Source: an uncultured Chloroflexota bacterium (lineage in GTDB: Bacteria; Chloroflexota; Anaerolineae; Aggregatilineales; Phototrophicaceae). From it: a stretch of 7,448 nucleotides of DNA. Position 1 is the stretch's first letter. Each line of letters begins with the position of its first letter. The DNA lies in the NCBI GenBank assembly GCA_903904765.1, contig CAIVEA010000370.1, forward strand, positions 1-7,448, given 5' to 3'. Below are positions 1-6,292 of the stretch, in pieces. Made by a program: the position numbers and the translations under genes. A model generated the notes under the pieces. It worked only from the letters and a program-made list of their open reading frames with translations. It ran no database searches and was not told the DNA's origin.

Positions 1-45
1 ATGGTGGCGGAATACGCCGAGCATGTGCTGCCGCATTTCCAATAG
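1..45 (+). CDS. C-terminal end of an unidentified protein (partial; possibly a luciferase-like flavin-dependent oxidoreductase)
   Basis: Only the last 14 codons and a TAG stop (43-45) are inside the window. The frame reads MVAEYAEHVLPHFQ and is open to the left edge, so the ATG at position 1 is most likely an internal Met. Two things support a real gene end: a strong terminator hairpin starts 24 bases after the stop, and the tail resembles a normal helical C-terminus. Tails of the form 'F/YAxxVxPHF' are common in luciferase-like (LLM class) flavin-dependent oxidoreductases. That is a weak family guess from 14 residues. The gene is convergent with the minus-strand hydrolase gene that stops at 124. 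Confidence 0.5.
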   Translation: MVAEYAEHVLPHFQ

Positions 46-68
46 GCGGCGTGAACCGCATCGAATCG

Positions 69-102
69 AAAAGGGCGAGGCCGCTACTGGCTTCGCCCTT
101 TT
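69..102. terminator. Bidirectional Rho-independent terminator between convergent genes
   Basis: The arms are AAAAGGGCGAGGCC (69-82) and GGCTTCGCCCTTTT (89-102), with the 6-base loop GCTACT. This is a 14-bp stem with one G-U wobble. Read on the plus strand, the stem ends in TTTT followed by GTTTGC. Read on the minus strand, it also ends in TTTT. It lies 24 bases after the plus-strand stop (45) and 22 bases after the minus-strand stop (124), so it can serve both genes. A separate 10-bp palindrome, GTTTGCAAAC, follows directly at 103-112; I assign no function to it. Confidence 0.85.
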
Positions 103-123
103 GTTTGCAAACTTTACGTTCGG

Positions 124-2040
124 TTACGGGTTCATCTTGAAGGCATCCACGACGGGCAGGAATACCTGCTCGAACAGCGTATCGCGCTCATCGTCGTTGG
201 AGGTCATCACGATCATGATAATACGTCCGTTCGCCTCGGCCAGCGCAAGGTTCACGGATAATCCTTGCAGCGACCCCGCCAGTAACCGCCACTCCAACCC
301 GTTTTCGGTGCTGCGCTTGACCACACTGCTGGCATCCGCGCCGAACTGCCGCGCCATGACGGGCATCACCATATCCACGCCCGCCCCCGGCAGCACCTGA
401 AACACCAGTGCCGTCTGATCGAGCGCCGTCTGCTGCCGTGCATACGTTCCCGGCAGGATGGGCTGTTCTTCCCACCCTTCAGGCAGCATGCCACTGTACC
501 CTTGCGCGTCGTTGCTGAACGGTTGAAGCACGACGCTTCCGGTCTGTGCTGCGCCGATTTCAAATTGCAGCGTGATTTGTCCGATGCAACTGGTATCCGG
601 TTTCTGGTCTGGGTTCTGGAAGAAAGCACGCATGATGCTTTGTCCGCAAGTGTTCCCCAGTGTCGCCCCATGCCCCCTACCGGGGAAGGTGATGACGGTG
701 CTGTTGCTCAGGGTTTGCGCCGCCAGTTCGCCATTGGACGGTGGGGTGATCGGGTCAAATTCGCCGCTGCTGACCAGCGTGGGGATGCTGCTGGTTATGG
801 GTTCGTTCTCGATGGCGAGTGGTGGTTGCGTGGTGAACGCCTTGCATACACTGAACACGGCACGGTCAACCATGCCGCGCCGTGCGAATCCGCGCAATTC
901 GGGGCGTGTCTGATCGAGCACCGCCTGAATGGTGGCAGGCGAACTGAACGGAACTTCCTCGTTGCATTGCACGGCGTTGTTCATGCCGAACGATACGCTG
1001 TCCAACTGGAACAGCGTGTTCGTCATGAGCAGGCTGAGCAGCATGGTATCGCCATTCTGGATGTCGTACAGGCTCTTGGGCAGAGACGGAATCAATTCCG
1101 AAGCATACAGACCGTTGAAGATCAGCCCGGCGAAATCGTCGCCATCCAGCAAGGCTTCGCGCTGCTGGTAGGTGGTAATATCCGTTGCCATGACGGTGAC
1201 GGGTTGCGCGTCGAACTGCTTCATCAGCCCGAAGAACACGCTTTCCAGATCAGGGTAGGCCGCGTTACAGGCTGCATCCGCTTTGCAGTGTTCAAACAGC
1301 AGGTTCAGCGAACGCTCGAAGGTCAATGGCACGTCATACAGGGTGCTTTGCAGCGGAACAACGCCATCAATCACGGCGCTGCGTACCACTTCGGGATGGT
1401 CGCGCATCACTGTTAGCGCCAGCTTCGTCCCATACGAGATGCCGTACAGGTTGGCCTGCTGATAGCCCAGCGCATGCAGGATGTCCGCGACATCAGTGGC
1501 GCTTTCGGCGCTGTTGTAAGCGTGCAAGTCAATGCCCTGTGCGCTCAGCCGTTCGGCGCACTGGCTCATCGAATCGCTCAAGCCTTCGACATCCTGTTCT
1601 ACGCTGGTCACGATGTCCAGCGTGTCCAGTATGAAGGTGTTGTATTCGGGGCAGTCCAGCGCAGGGCTGGAATTGCCCACCCCGCGCTGGTCGAAGATGA
1701 TGAAATCGTTGCTGATGGCATAAGGCTTCACCAACTGATCGTAGGTGTAGTTGATCGTTTCGGTGGTACTGCCCCCCGGCCCGCCATCCAGATAGATGAT
1801 GGGCGCGTCGCTTTTCGCCGGACTATCGCTGCGAAAGACCGCTACCACCAACTGCACGCTGCCGCCCGTCGGGTCGCTGCGGTTTTCCGGCACAGTCACC
1901 GTCCCGCATTCGGGGGTTGTTCCGGCGGGAATCGTGAAGTCGCAGTCCGTCGGTACAAAGCGCGGGGCATCCCCTTGCGCCGCTGCGGGCAGCACACCGA
2001 ACAGCAGCGCACACACGACGAAGATCAACAGGTTACGCAT
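124..2040 (-). CDS. Secreted alpha/beta hydrolase, TAP-like (tripeptidyl aminopeptidase / proline iminopeptidase type) with an extra C-terminal domain
   Basis: 638 residues. A Sec-type signal peptide covers about residues 1-21 (hydrophobic core, then PAAA before QG). The alpha/beta-hydrolase fold follows: DGGPGGS at 85-91 is the oxyanion-loop motif of the prolyl-iminopeptidase/TAP group, FDQRGVG lies at 116-122, and the nucleophile elbow GISYG is at 200-204 with Ser202. The likely acid is Asp429 in GEFDPITP and the likely base is His457 in GRGHG, inside a TAP-like C-terminal domain (about 400-490). Ten cysteines remain after the signal peptide (33, 45, 130, 161, 252, 258, 359, 399, 465, 485), which fits a disulfide-bonded exported enzyme. 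Family members release N-terminal residues or tripeptides from peptides; some act on esters or amides, so the substrate is uncertain. Residues about 500-638 are not part of the usual TAP enzyme and resemble the N-terminal domain of the upstream neighbour. The start is supported by a Shine-Dalgarno site. The gene begins 30 bp after the preceding serine hydrolase stops, so the two are probably co-transcribed. Confidence 0.9.
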   Translation of the reverse strand: MRNLLIFVVCALLFGVLPAAAQGDAPRFVPTDCDFTIPAGTTPECGTVTVPENRSDPTGGSVQLVVAVFRSDSPAKSDAPIIYLDGGPGGSTTETINYTYDQLVKPYAISNDFIIFDQRGVGNSSPALDCPEYNTFILDTLDIVTSVEQDVEGLSDSMSQCAERLSAQGIDLHAYNSAESATDVADILHALGYQQANLYGISYGTKLALTVMRDHPEVVRSAVIDGVVPLQSTLYDVPLTFERSLNLLFEHCKADAACNAAYPDLESVFFGLMKQFDAQPVTVMATDITTYQQREALLDGDDFAGLIFNGLYASELIPSLPKSLYDIQNGDTMLLSLLMTNTLFQLDSVSFGMNNAVQCNEEVPFSSPATIQAVLDQTRPELRGFARRGMVDRAVFSVCKAFTTQPPLAIENEPITSSIPTLVSSGEFDPITPPSNGELAAQTLSNSTVITFPGRGHGATLGNTCGQSIMRAFFQNPDQKPDTSCIGQITLQFEIGAAQTGSVVLQPFSNDAQGYSGMLPEGWEEQPILPGTYARQQTALDQTALVFQVLPGAGVDMVMPVMARQFGADASSVVKRSTENGLEWRLLAGSLQGLSVNLALAEANGRIIMIVMTSNDDERDTLFEQVFLPVVDAFKMNP

Positions 2041-2045
2041 ACAAG

Positions 2046-2052
2046 TCCTTTC
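2046..2052 (-). promoter_or_regulatory. Ribosome binding site of the TAP-like hydrolase
   Basis: On the minus strand GAAAGGA lies 5 bases before the ATG at 2040. It falls in the 30-bp gap to the upstream gene, which supports both this start and translation from a shared mRNA. Confidence 0.7.
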
Positions 2053-2070
2053 ACACGATGATGAGGCGCA

Positions 2071-4023
2071 TCAGGCCGGTGTGAACACATACTGGTCGCT
2101 GAGGATGTCAATCGTCAGCGTGGTCTGTCCATCGGCCTGCGCGAACTTCAAATCCAGCCCGGCAAGCGGCGGGTCGGCCATCACATACACCACCTCGCCC
2201 TGATCGTTCTCCATCGGCACGAGGCGGGTGCTGAATTCGCCCGCGTCCAGTGTCAGCACGTCGCCATCCAGCGCCAGCGTGATCGTCCCCAGCGCGTCAT
2301 TCTCGAAGCTGCCGAGGTACGGTTGCAGGTCGGCGGCGGCGGGCATCGGCTGTATCTGCTTCTGTATCTTAGCCTGTTGTTCGCTGATCTGTTGGAGCGC
2401 GAAATCCAGTGTGGACTGGTATTCCGCCGGTTGGTCGAAGATCAGTTCCAGCCAGCGGTTGAGTACCGCGCCCGTGAATAGGTTCGCGCCCTGTGCGTTG
2501 CTCAGAATCACGATGCCCGTGTTCTGGTCGGGCAGAAATGCTAGTTCGGAGGTGAAGCCGAAGGTGTTGCCGCCATGACTGATGAAGGGGACTTCTTTGT
2601 AGCTGCCGATCATCCATCCCAATCCGTAGCGGGTGGTGGCATCAATCTGAATCTGCGGAGTCCACGTTTCGGCAAGGTTGGCTTCGGAAATCACGCGCTC
2701 CCCGTCCGGCGAAACGCCCTTGTTGAGTTCGGTCAGGACGTAACGCGCCATATCCTGCGCGTTCGACCACAACGCCCCGGCGGGCGCAATCGGCGTGAGC
2801 AGGCTTTCTTCGCTCAGGGGGATGATCTTGTACTCGCCCGTCAGCGTCGCGCCGTGCGGGGTGGCGTAGTCGCTGGCGGTGGCCACCGCGTCGAACGAGA
2901 AGGTGCTGTTGCTCATGCCAATCGGGTCGAACACCCGCGCTTGCATCTGTGCCACATAGTCGGCGTACAGGTTGCCATACGTCCCGCCTGCCGCCAGCGT
3001 CGCCAGATAGCCGCCTGTCGCCACCATCTGATTGCTGTACTGGAAGGCTTCGCCAATCGGCGTGAAGAAGCGGAAGGTCTGGAGTGATTCGACAATCTGC
3101 TCCGCGTTTGCGTTGTTGAATAGCAATTCCATATCGCGGCGCGGCACACCCGTGCAGGCGCAGAACAGGTTGCGGATCGTGACCGTCCGGCTGAGGTCGG
3201 GGTCGGAGAGGGCGAAGGTGGGCAGAATGCTGCTGGCGGGCGTGTCCCATGTTAGCAGGCCATCATCCACCAGCGTGCCGGTCATCATCGTGGTCATGGA
3301 TTTGGTGGTCGAGCCGATCATCATCAGCGTGTCCGGCGTGACCGGGGCGCTGCCGCCCTGTTCGCGCACGCCGAAGCCCTGCGCGTAGACGACTTTGCCA
3401 TCCTGTACCACGATCACCGCTGCTCCCGGCACATGCAGCTGGGCGAGGGTGGTACTCACATAATCCGTGAACGTGGTTTCGATGGCGCTCATGGGCAGCG
3501 CGGTCAGGTTGCTCAAATCAGCCGCATTCACGCTGTTGATCTTGAAACCAGAGGCGATAATCTGGATTTGCGCGGCGCGTTGCGTGGCGGCTGTGATGTC
3601 CGCATCGAACAGCAGCACGTAGACTTGCTGTCCCACCCGCTGCCCCACGCCCTGATACACCGTTTTCTGGTCGGATGTGATCTGAGTCAGCAGCATGGTT
3701 TCGTCCACACCCGGCACGGAAGGGACAGTTTGTGTTTGCTGCGGTGCGAAGGTGAAATCCGGCGCAACCGTCTCCCATGCGGTTTTGATTGCCGCCGCTG
3801 TATCCTCGCCGCTTTCGACGAGCGCGTACACCTTTAGCTTGCCGTCCGGGTCGGTCAGCAGGGCAGCGCCGTTCGCCAGCGTTTCGGCTGTCCAGCCTGT
3901 GGGGATGGGGACGGTGAAGCGCCCGTCGGGGTCGGTATAGGTGTCGGAATTTTGTGCCAGCGCGGGCGCAGTAAAAATAAAGAATAGGAATGCGCCCAGC
4001 AGAGCCAGCCAACGAGTCCTCAT
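2071..4023 (-). CDS. Secreted serine hydrolase, beta-lactamase / class C (S12) fold, with N- and C-terminal accessory domains
   Basis: 650 residues. A signal peptide (about 1-23) has a charged MRTR start, a hydrophobic core and ALA before QN. Residues about 27-163 form a small mixed alpha/beta domain starting FTVPIPTGW and ending GFKIN. The catalytic domain spans about 175-525. It has nucleophile Ser238 with Lys241 (STTK, the SxxK motif), Tyr329-Ser-Asn331 (YxN), and His483-Gly-Gly485 in the KTG/HxG position. Residues about 564-650 form a beta-rich tail (YLGSFEN onward) like the lipocalin-like or DUF3471-type tails of this family. A short Gln/Lys-rich helix (about 540-560) links the two. Relatives include D-aminopeptidases, DD-peptidases, esterases and class C beta-lactamases; which reaction this one performs cannot be read from the sequence. 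Where relatives have an HTSG loop, this protein has CACTG (288-292), and these are its only two cysteines. It is the first gene of a probable two-gene unit with the TAP-like hydrolase. The ATG is preceded by a good Shine-Dalgarno site. Confidence 0.9.
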   Translation of the reverse strand: MRTRWLALLGAFLFFIFTAPALAQNSDTYTDPDGRFTVPIPTGWTAETLANGAALLTDPDGKLKVYALVESGEDTAAAIKTAWETVAPDFTFAPQQTQTVPSVPGVDETMLLTQITSDQKTVYQGVGQRVGQQVYVLLFDADITAATQRAAQIQIIASGFKINSVNAADLSNLTALPMSAIETTFTDYVSTTLAQLHVPGAAVIVVQDGKVVYAQGFGVREQGGSAPVTPDTLMMIGSTTKSMTTMMTGTLVDDGLLTWDTPASSILPTFALSDPDLSRTVTIRNLFCACTGVPRRDMELLFNNANAEQIVESLQTFRFFTPIGEAFQYSNQMVATGGYLATLAAGGTYGNLYADYVAQMQARVFDPIGMSNSTFSFDAVATASDYATPHGATLTGEYKIIPLSEESLLTPIAPAGALWSNAQDMARYVLTELNKGVSPDGERVISEANLAETWTPQIQIDATTRYGLGWMIGSYKEVPFISHGGNTFGFTSELAFLPDQNTGIVILSNAQGANLFTGAVLNRWLELIFDQPAEYQSTLDFALQQISEQQAKIQKQIQPMPAAADLQPYLGSFENDALGTITLALDGDVLTLDAGEFSTRLVPMENDQGEVVYVMADPPLAGLDLKFAQADGQTTLTIDILSDQYVFTPA

Positions 4024-4030
4024 GGTCGTT

Positions 4031-4035
4031 CTCCT
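4031..4035 (-). promoter_or_regulatory. Ribosome binding site of the serine hydrolase
   Basis: AGGAG on the minus strand lies 7 bases before the ATG at 4023. This fixes the start directly ahead of the signal peptide. Confidence 0.75.
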
Positions 4036-4051
4036 GTGTTGCTATCGGTAT

Positions 4052-4068
4052 TGCGCGATGAACGCGCA
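4052..4068. promoter_or_regulatory. Small inverted repeat near the presumed transcript start (possible operator)
   Basis: TGCGCG and CGCGCA flank the 5-base spacer ATGAA as a perfect 6-bp inverted repeat. It lies just downstream of the candidate -10 box and upstream of the Shine-Dalgarno site of the serine hydrolase. Its position suits a repressor site or a 5'-UTR hairpin, but a repeat this short could occur by chance. Confidence 0.25.
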
Positions 4069-4075
4069 CATTACA

Positions 4076-4081
4076 AGTATA
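4076..4081 (-). promoter_or_regulatory. Candidate -10 promoter element for the two-hydrolase unit
   Basis: The minus strand reads TATACT, one mismatch from the TATAAT consensus, 52 bases before the ATG at 4023. No good -35 hexamer is visible 16-18 bases upstream. It lies in the only sizeable gap (151 bp) between the permease genes and the hydrolases, where an independent promoter would be expected. Confidence 0.3.
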
Positions 4082-4120
4082 CGATTCTCGATGATGATTC
4101 GGTGCGGGTCTTTTTCTTAG

Positions 4121-4152
4121 CATCCCCTCTTCAAAACGTTGGAGAGGGGATG
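4121..4152. repeat. REP-like palindrome downstream of the DppC-type permease gene
   Basis: CATCCCCTCTTC (4121-4132) pairs with GGAGAGGGGATG (4141-4152) around the loop AAAACGTT. This is a 12-bp stem with one G-U wobble. It begins 22 bases after the permease stop (minus-strand direction). Neither strand has a U-tract after the stem: the minus strand continues CTAAGAAAAAG, so this is not a classic intrinsic terminator. The composition (CTCACCC followed by CCCCTCTCC, loop, GGAGAGGGG) resembles palindromic intergenic repeats I associate with Chloroflexota and other GC-rich genomes. That resemblance is from memory and unverified. It may end or stabilise the transporter mRNA. Confidence 0.5.
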
Positions 4153-4174
4153 AGAAGGGTGAGGTGACAGGCGG

Positions 4175-5101
4175 TTATTCGGAGGTGGTGGGGTCGAAAG
4201 CGTCGCGCACGCCATCCCCGATGATATACAGGCATAGCACGGTCACGAAGATGGCTACACCGGGGACAATCGCCATGTGAACGCCGCGATTGAAGAAGTT
4301 CTGTGCCTTACTCAACATATTGCCCCATGTGGCGGTGGGCGGCTGTACGCCCAGATTGAGGAAGCTGAGCGCCGATTCTGCCAGAATCAACCCGCCGATG
4401 CCGCTGGCGAGCGAGATTGCCGTGACCGAGATCAGGTTGGGGAGGATATGCACCAGCATGATGTGCCATGAAGTCGAGCCGATAGACCGTGCGCTGAGGA
4501 TGTAATCCCGTTCGCGCAACGAGATCGTTTGCCCGCGCACCAACCGCGTCGCGCCTGTCCAGCCCGTCAGCGCCAGCACGAGGATGAGTACCCCCGGTGA
4601 GGGACGAAACAGCGCCGATACAATGATGAGCAGGTAGATGGTGGGCAACGAGTCCAGCGTGGTAATGAGCCAGTTCATGGCATCATCCACCCAGCCGCCG
4701 AAGTAGCCCATCACCATGCCCAGCAGCAGGCCGATGGCGAGAGTGATGGTTGCACCCAGAAAGCCGATAGTCAGTGAAATGCGCCCCGCGTGCAGCATCC
4801 GCGCCAACATATCACGCCCCAGATCATCCGTACCGAGTAGGTGACCGGGGGTGCCGATGGGGAGGAGTTTTGTATATTCGGTGCTGTTCGGGTCAACATG
4901 CAGAATCATGTCGGTGATGATGGGCGAACAAATCGCCGCCAGCGCCAGCAGCGACATGATGATGAGCGCCGTCATGGTCAGCCGATCTTGACGCAGGCGG
5001 CGGAAAGCTTTGGTCATCAGCGACTCGCCGCCGCGTAAGCCAGCTTCCTGTTCTGCTTTCAGGCGGGCGATGGCCGCTTTCTCATGAATATTGGTGGTCA
5101 T
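4175..5101 (-). CDS. dppC: Peptide/nickel-type ABC transporter permease, DppC/OppC family
   Basis: 308 residues, the usual length for the family. Residues 1-40 are a charged cytoplasmic N-terminus. TM1 lies at about 43-63, followed by an external loop containing the family signature GTDDLGRD (90-97). Further membrane segments lie near 108-134, 150-182, 220-242 and 276-296. The ATPase-contacting EAA loop is at about 199-222 (DYILSARSIG, then HILPN), and the conserved SFLNLGVQPP block is at 246-255. It forms the second half of the membrane channel with the DppB-type subunit encoded just upstream; the partner ATPases are not in the window. The gap to that gene is 15 bp and contains this gene's Shine-Dalgarno site, so the two are translated from one mRNA. 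The symbol denotes the family; the substrate could be dipeptides, oligopeptides or another solute. Confidence 0.93.
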   Translation of the reverse strand: MTTNIHEKAAIARLKAEQEAGLRGGESLMTKAFRRLRQDRLTMTALIIMSLLALAAICSPIITDMILHVDPNSTEYTKLLPIGTPGHLLGTDDLGRDMLARMLHAGRISLTIGFLGATITLAIGLLLGMVMGYFGGWVDDAMNWLITTLDSLPTIYLLIIVSALFRPSPGVLILVLALTGWTGATRLVRGQTISLRERDYILSARSIGSTSWHIMLVHILPNLISVTAISLASGIGGLILAESALSFLNLGVQPPTATWGNMLSKAQNFFNRGVHMAIVPGVAIFVTVLCLYIIGDGVRDAFDPTTSE

Positions 5102-5109
5102 AGCAGTTG

Positions 5110-5114
5110 CCTCC
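5110..5114 (-). promoter_or_regulatory. Ribosome binding site of the DppC-type permease
   Basis: GGAGG on the minus strand lies 8 bases before the ATG at 5101. It falls within the 15-bp gap after the DppB-type stop (TAG, 5119-5117). Confidence 0.75.
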
Positions 5115-5116
5115 GC

Positions 5117-6196
5117 CTAATCAAAACGTACACGCGGGTCAATCAGCGCGTAGAGAATATCCGAGATCAAATAGCCGAGGATGGTGGCGACGGCAGCATA
5201 AATGGTGGCTGCCATGACCACCGGATAATCACGCTGGGTGGCGGCGCTGGTGAGCGCCCGCCCTAGCCCCGGATACGAGAAGATCGTTTCGGTGATGACT
5301 GCGCCGCCCAGCAAGCCCGTCAGCGATGGGCCGAGGAAGGTGGCGATGGGCATGAGGGCATTACGTGCGCCGTGCTTGAACCACACCATTCTCTCGCTCA
5401 ATCCTTTAGCGCGGGCGGTGCGGATGTAATCCTGACCGATGACATCCAGCATCGAAGCGCGGATGAAACGCGAATAACCCGCAATCGGCCCCGTTGCCAG
5501 CACGAACACGGGCAGAATCAGGTATTCGAGGCGCTCGTAAATCGGCGGGCAGGTGTCGTCTAGTGTGGTTTTGCAGCGTCCCCCCAAGGGGAGTATCTGG
5601 AGCGTGGCAGCGAAGATGATGAGCAGCATCAGCGCCAGCCAGAAGCCGGGGATGGCATCGAACACCACCGCCAGAATACGGGTGCTATTGTCGAAAAGAC
5701 TGCCTTTGCGTACTGCCGCTAAAATCCCTAGCGGAATGCCGATGAGCAGACCAACGGTGAGCGATGCGATGCCCAGTTCTAAGGTGGGCATAACACGTTC
5801 CGAAAGTACATCCAACACTGGGCGTTTGCTGAAGAACGAGGTGCCGAAATCCCCGCGCAGCACGCCGCGCCGTTCGCCGGGAGGTTCGGGTATGCCATCC
5901 GCATTGGCATCCAGTTCGCTCAATACCGCATGGTCAGCCACACCGTCACCATCGCTGTCCCAGCGCATCCAATCGTCCCCGATCAGCCAGCGTAGATACT
6001 GCACATAGACCGGATCGTGTACGCCCAGTTGCAGCGCCAATTTTTCTTTCTGGCTGTTGCTCATCTTGGGGTTGCTGAAGTACAGCACTCCCAGCGGGCC
6101 GCCGGGTGCTGCCGTCATCAGGATATACGCCAGCAGCGTGATTCCAAAAAAAGTCGGCACTGCTTGCAGCAACCGACGCAGGATGTATTTCGTCAT
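5117..6196 (-). CDS. dppB: Peptide/nickel-type ABC transporter permease, DppB/OppB family, with an acidic DxDxDG insert
   Basis: 359 residues, longer than the usual 305-340. It starts MTKYILRRLLQAVPTFFG, the standard DppB N-terminus, with TM1 at about 9-29. The first external loop is enlarged. Between the YLRWL stretch (67-71) and the LRGDFGTSF stretch (113-121) lies an acidic insert with DSDGDG (80-85) and DANADG (96-101). TM2 lies at about 139-162, TM3 about 175-200 and TM4 about 226-245. The EAA loop (DYIRTARAKGLSE, 256-268) contacts the ATPase. TM5 lies at about 285-305 with GGAVITETIFSYPGLG following, and TM6 at about 327-350. The third external loop has Cys208 and Cys216. It pairs with the DppC-type subunit downstream and the binding protein upstream. 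The start is chosen by homology: only a weak Shine-Dalgarno is visible, and no in-frame stop separates it from the upstream gene's TAA. Confidence 0.93.
   Translation of the reverse strand: MTKYILRRLLQAVPTFFGITLLAYILMTAAPGGPLGVLYFSNPKMSNSQKEKLALQLGVHDPVYVQYLRWLIGDDWMRWDSDGDGVADHAVLSELDANADGIPEPPGERRGVLRGDFGTSFFSKRPVLDVLSERVMPTLELGIASLTVGLLIGIPLGILAAVRKGSLFDNSTRILAVVFDAIPGFWLALMLLIIFAATLQILPLGGRCKTTLDDTCPPIYERLEYLILPVFVLATGPIAGYSRFIRASMLDVIGQDYIRTARAKGLSERMVWFKHGARNALMPIATFLGPSLTGLLGGAVITETIFSYPGLGRALTSAATQRDYPVVMAATIYAAVATILGYLISDILYALIDPRVRFD
5885..5959 (-). other. Two EF-hand-like acidic loops encoded in the DppB-type permease
   Basis: This segment encodes residues 80-104. The first loop has Asp80, Asp82, Asp84, Gly85 and Asp88 (DxDxDGxxD). 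The second has Asp96, Asn98, Asp100, Gly101 and Glu104 (DxNxDGxxE). The spacing matches the calcium-binding loops of dockerin and thrombospondin type-3 repeats. With the family's N-in topology, the loops lie outside the membrane, where calcium is plentiful. Calcium binding is inferred from the motif. Confidence 0.6.
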
Positions 6197-6245
6197 AGGA
6201 CTGCGAACCCGTTCATTCTGGTGTGTATTTTCAGATGTGATGGAG

Positions 6246-6277
6246 AAACCCCCGCACAGTGACCCGTGCGGGGGTTT
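6246..6277 (-). terminator. Intercistronic hairpin between binding protein and permease genes (attenuator or mRNA stabiliser)
   Basis: AAACCCCCGCAC (6246-6257) and GTGCGGGGGTTT (6266-6277) form a perfect 12-bp GC-rich stem with an 8-base loop. On the minus strand the stem ends in GGGGGTTT followed by CTCC, so the U-tract is only three bases and termination should be partial at most. It sits in the 97-bp gap after the binding-protein stop. Such hairpins are well known after binding-protein genes (for example malE), where they help keep the binding protein more abundant than the membrane subunits. Confidence 0.65.
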
Positions 6278-6292
6278 GTAACGACTGCGGAA

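Noticed and set aside
103..112. A 10-bp palindrome GTTTGCAAAC next to the terminator
   Set aside because: It is too short and isolated to call as a binding site; it may simply be AT-rich tail sequence of the terminator.
502..1416. A 304-codon open frame on the plus strand, antisense to the TAP-like hydrolase
   Set aside because: It is rich in Arg, His, Gln and Val without domain motifs or a signal, and the opposite strand carries a complete enzyme with catalytic motifs. Long antisense frames are expected in GC-rich genes.
1474..2061. A 195-codon plus-strand frame antisense to the 5' part of the TAP-like hydrolase gene
   Set aside because: It runs over the well-supported start and signal-peptide region of the real gene and shows no recognisable family features.
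2642..3250. A 202-codon minus-strand frame inside the serine hydrolase gene in another frame
   Set aside because: It has an Arg/Pro/His-rich shadow composition, and the in-frame enzyme is intact across the whole stretch, so it is not evidence of a frameshift.
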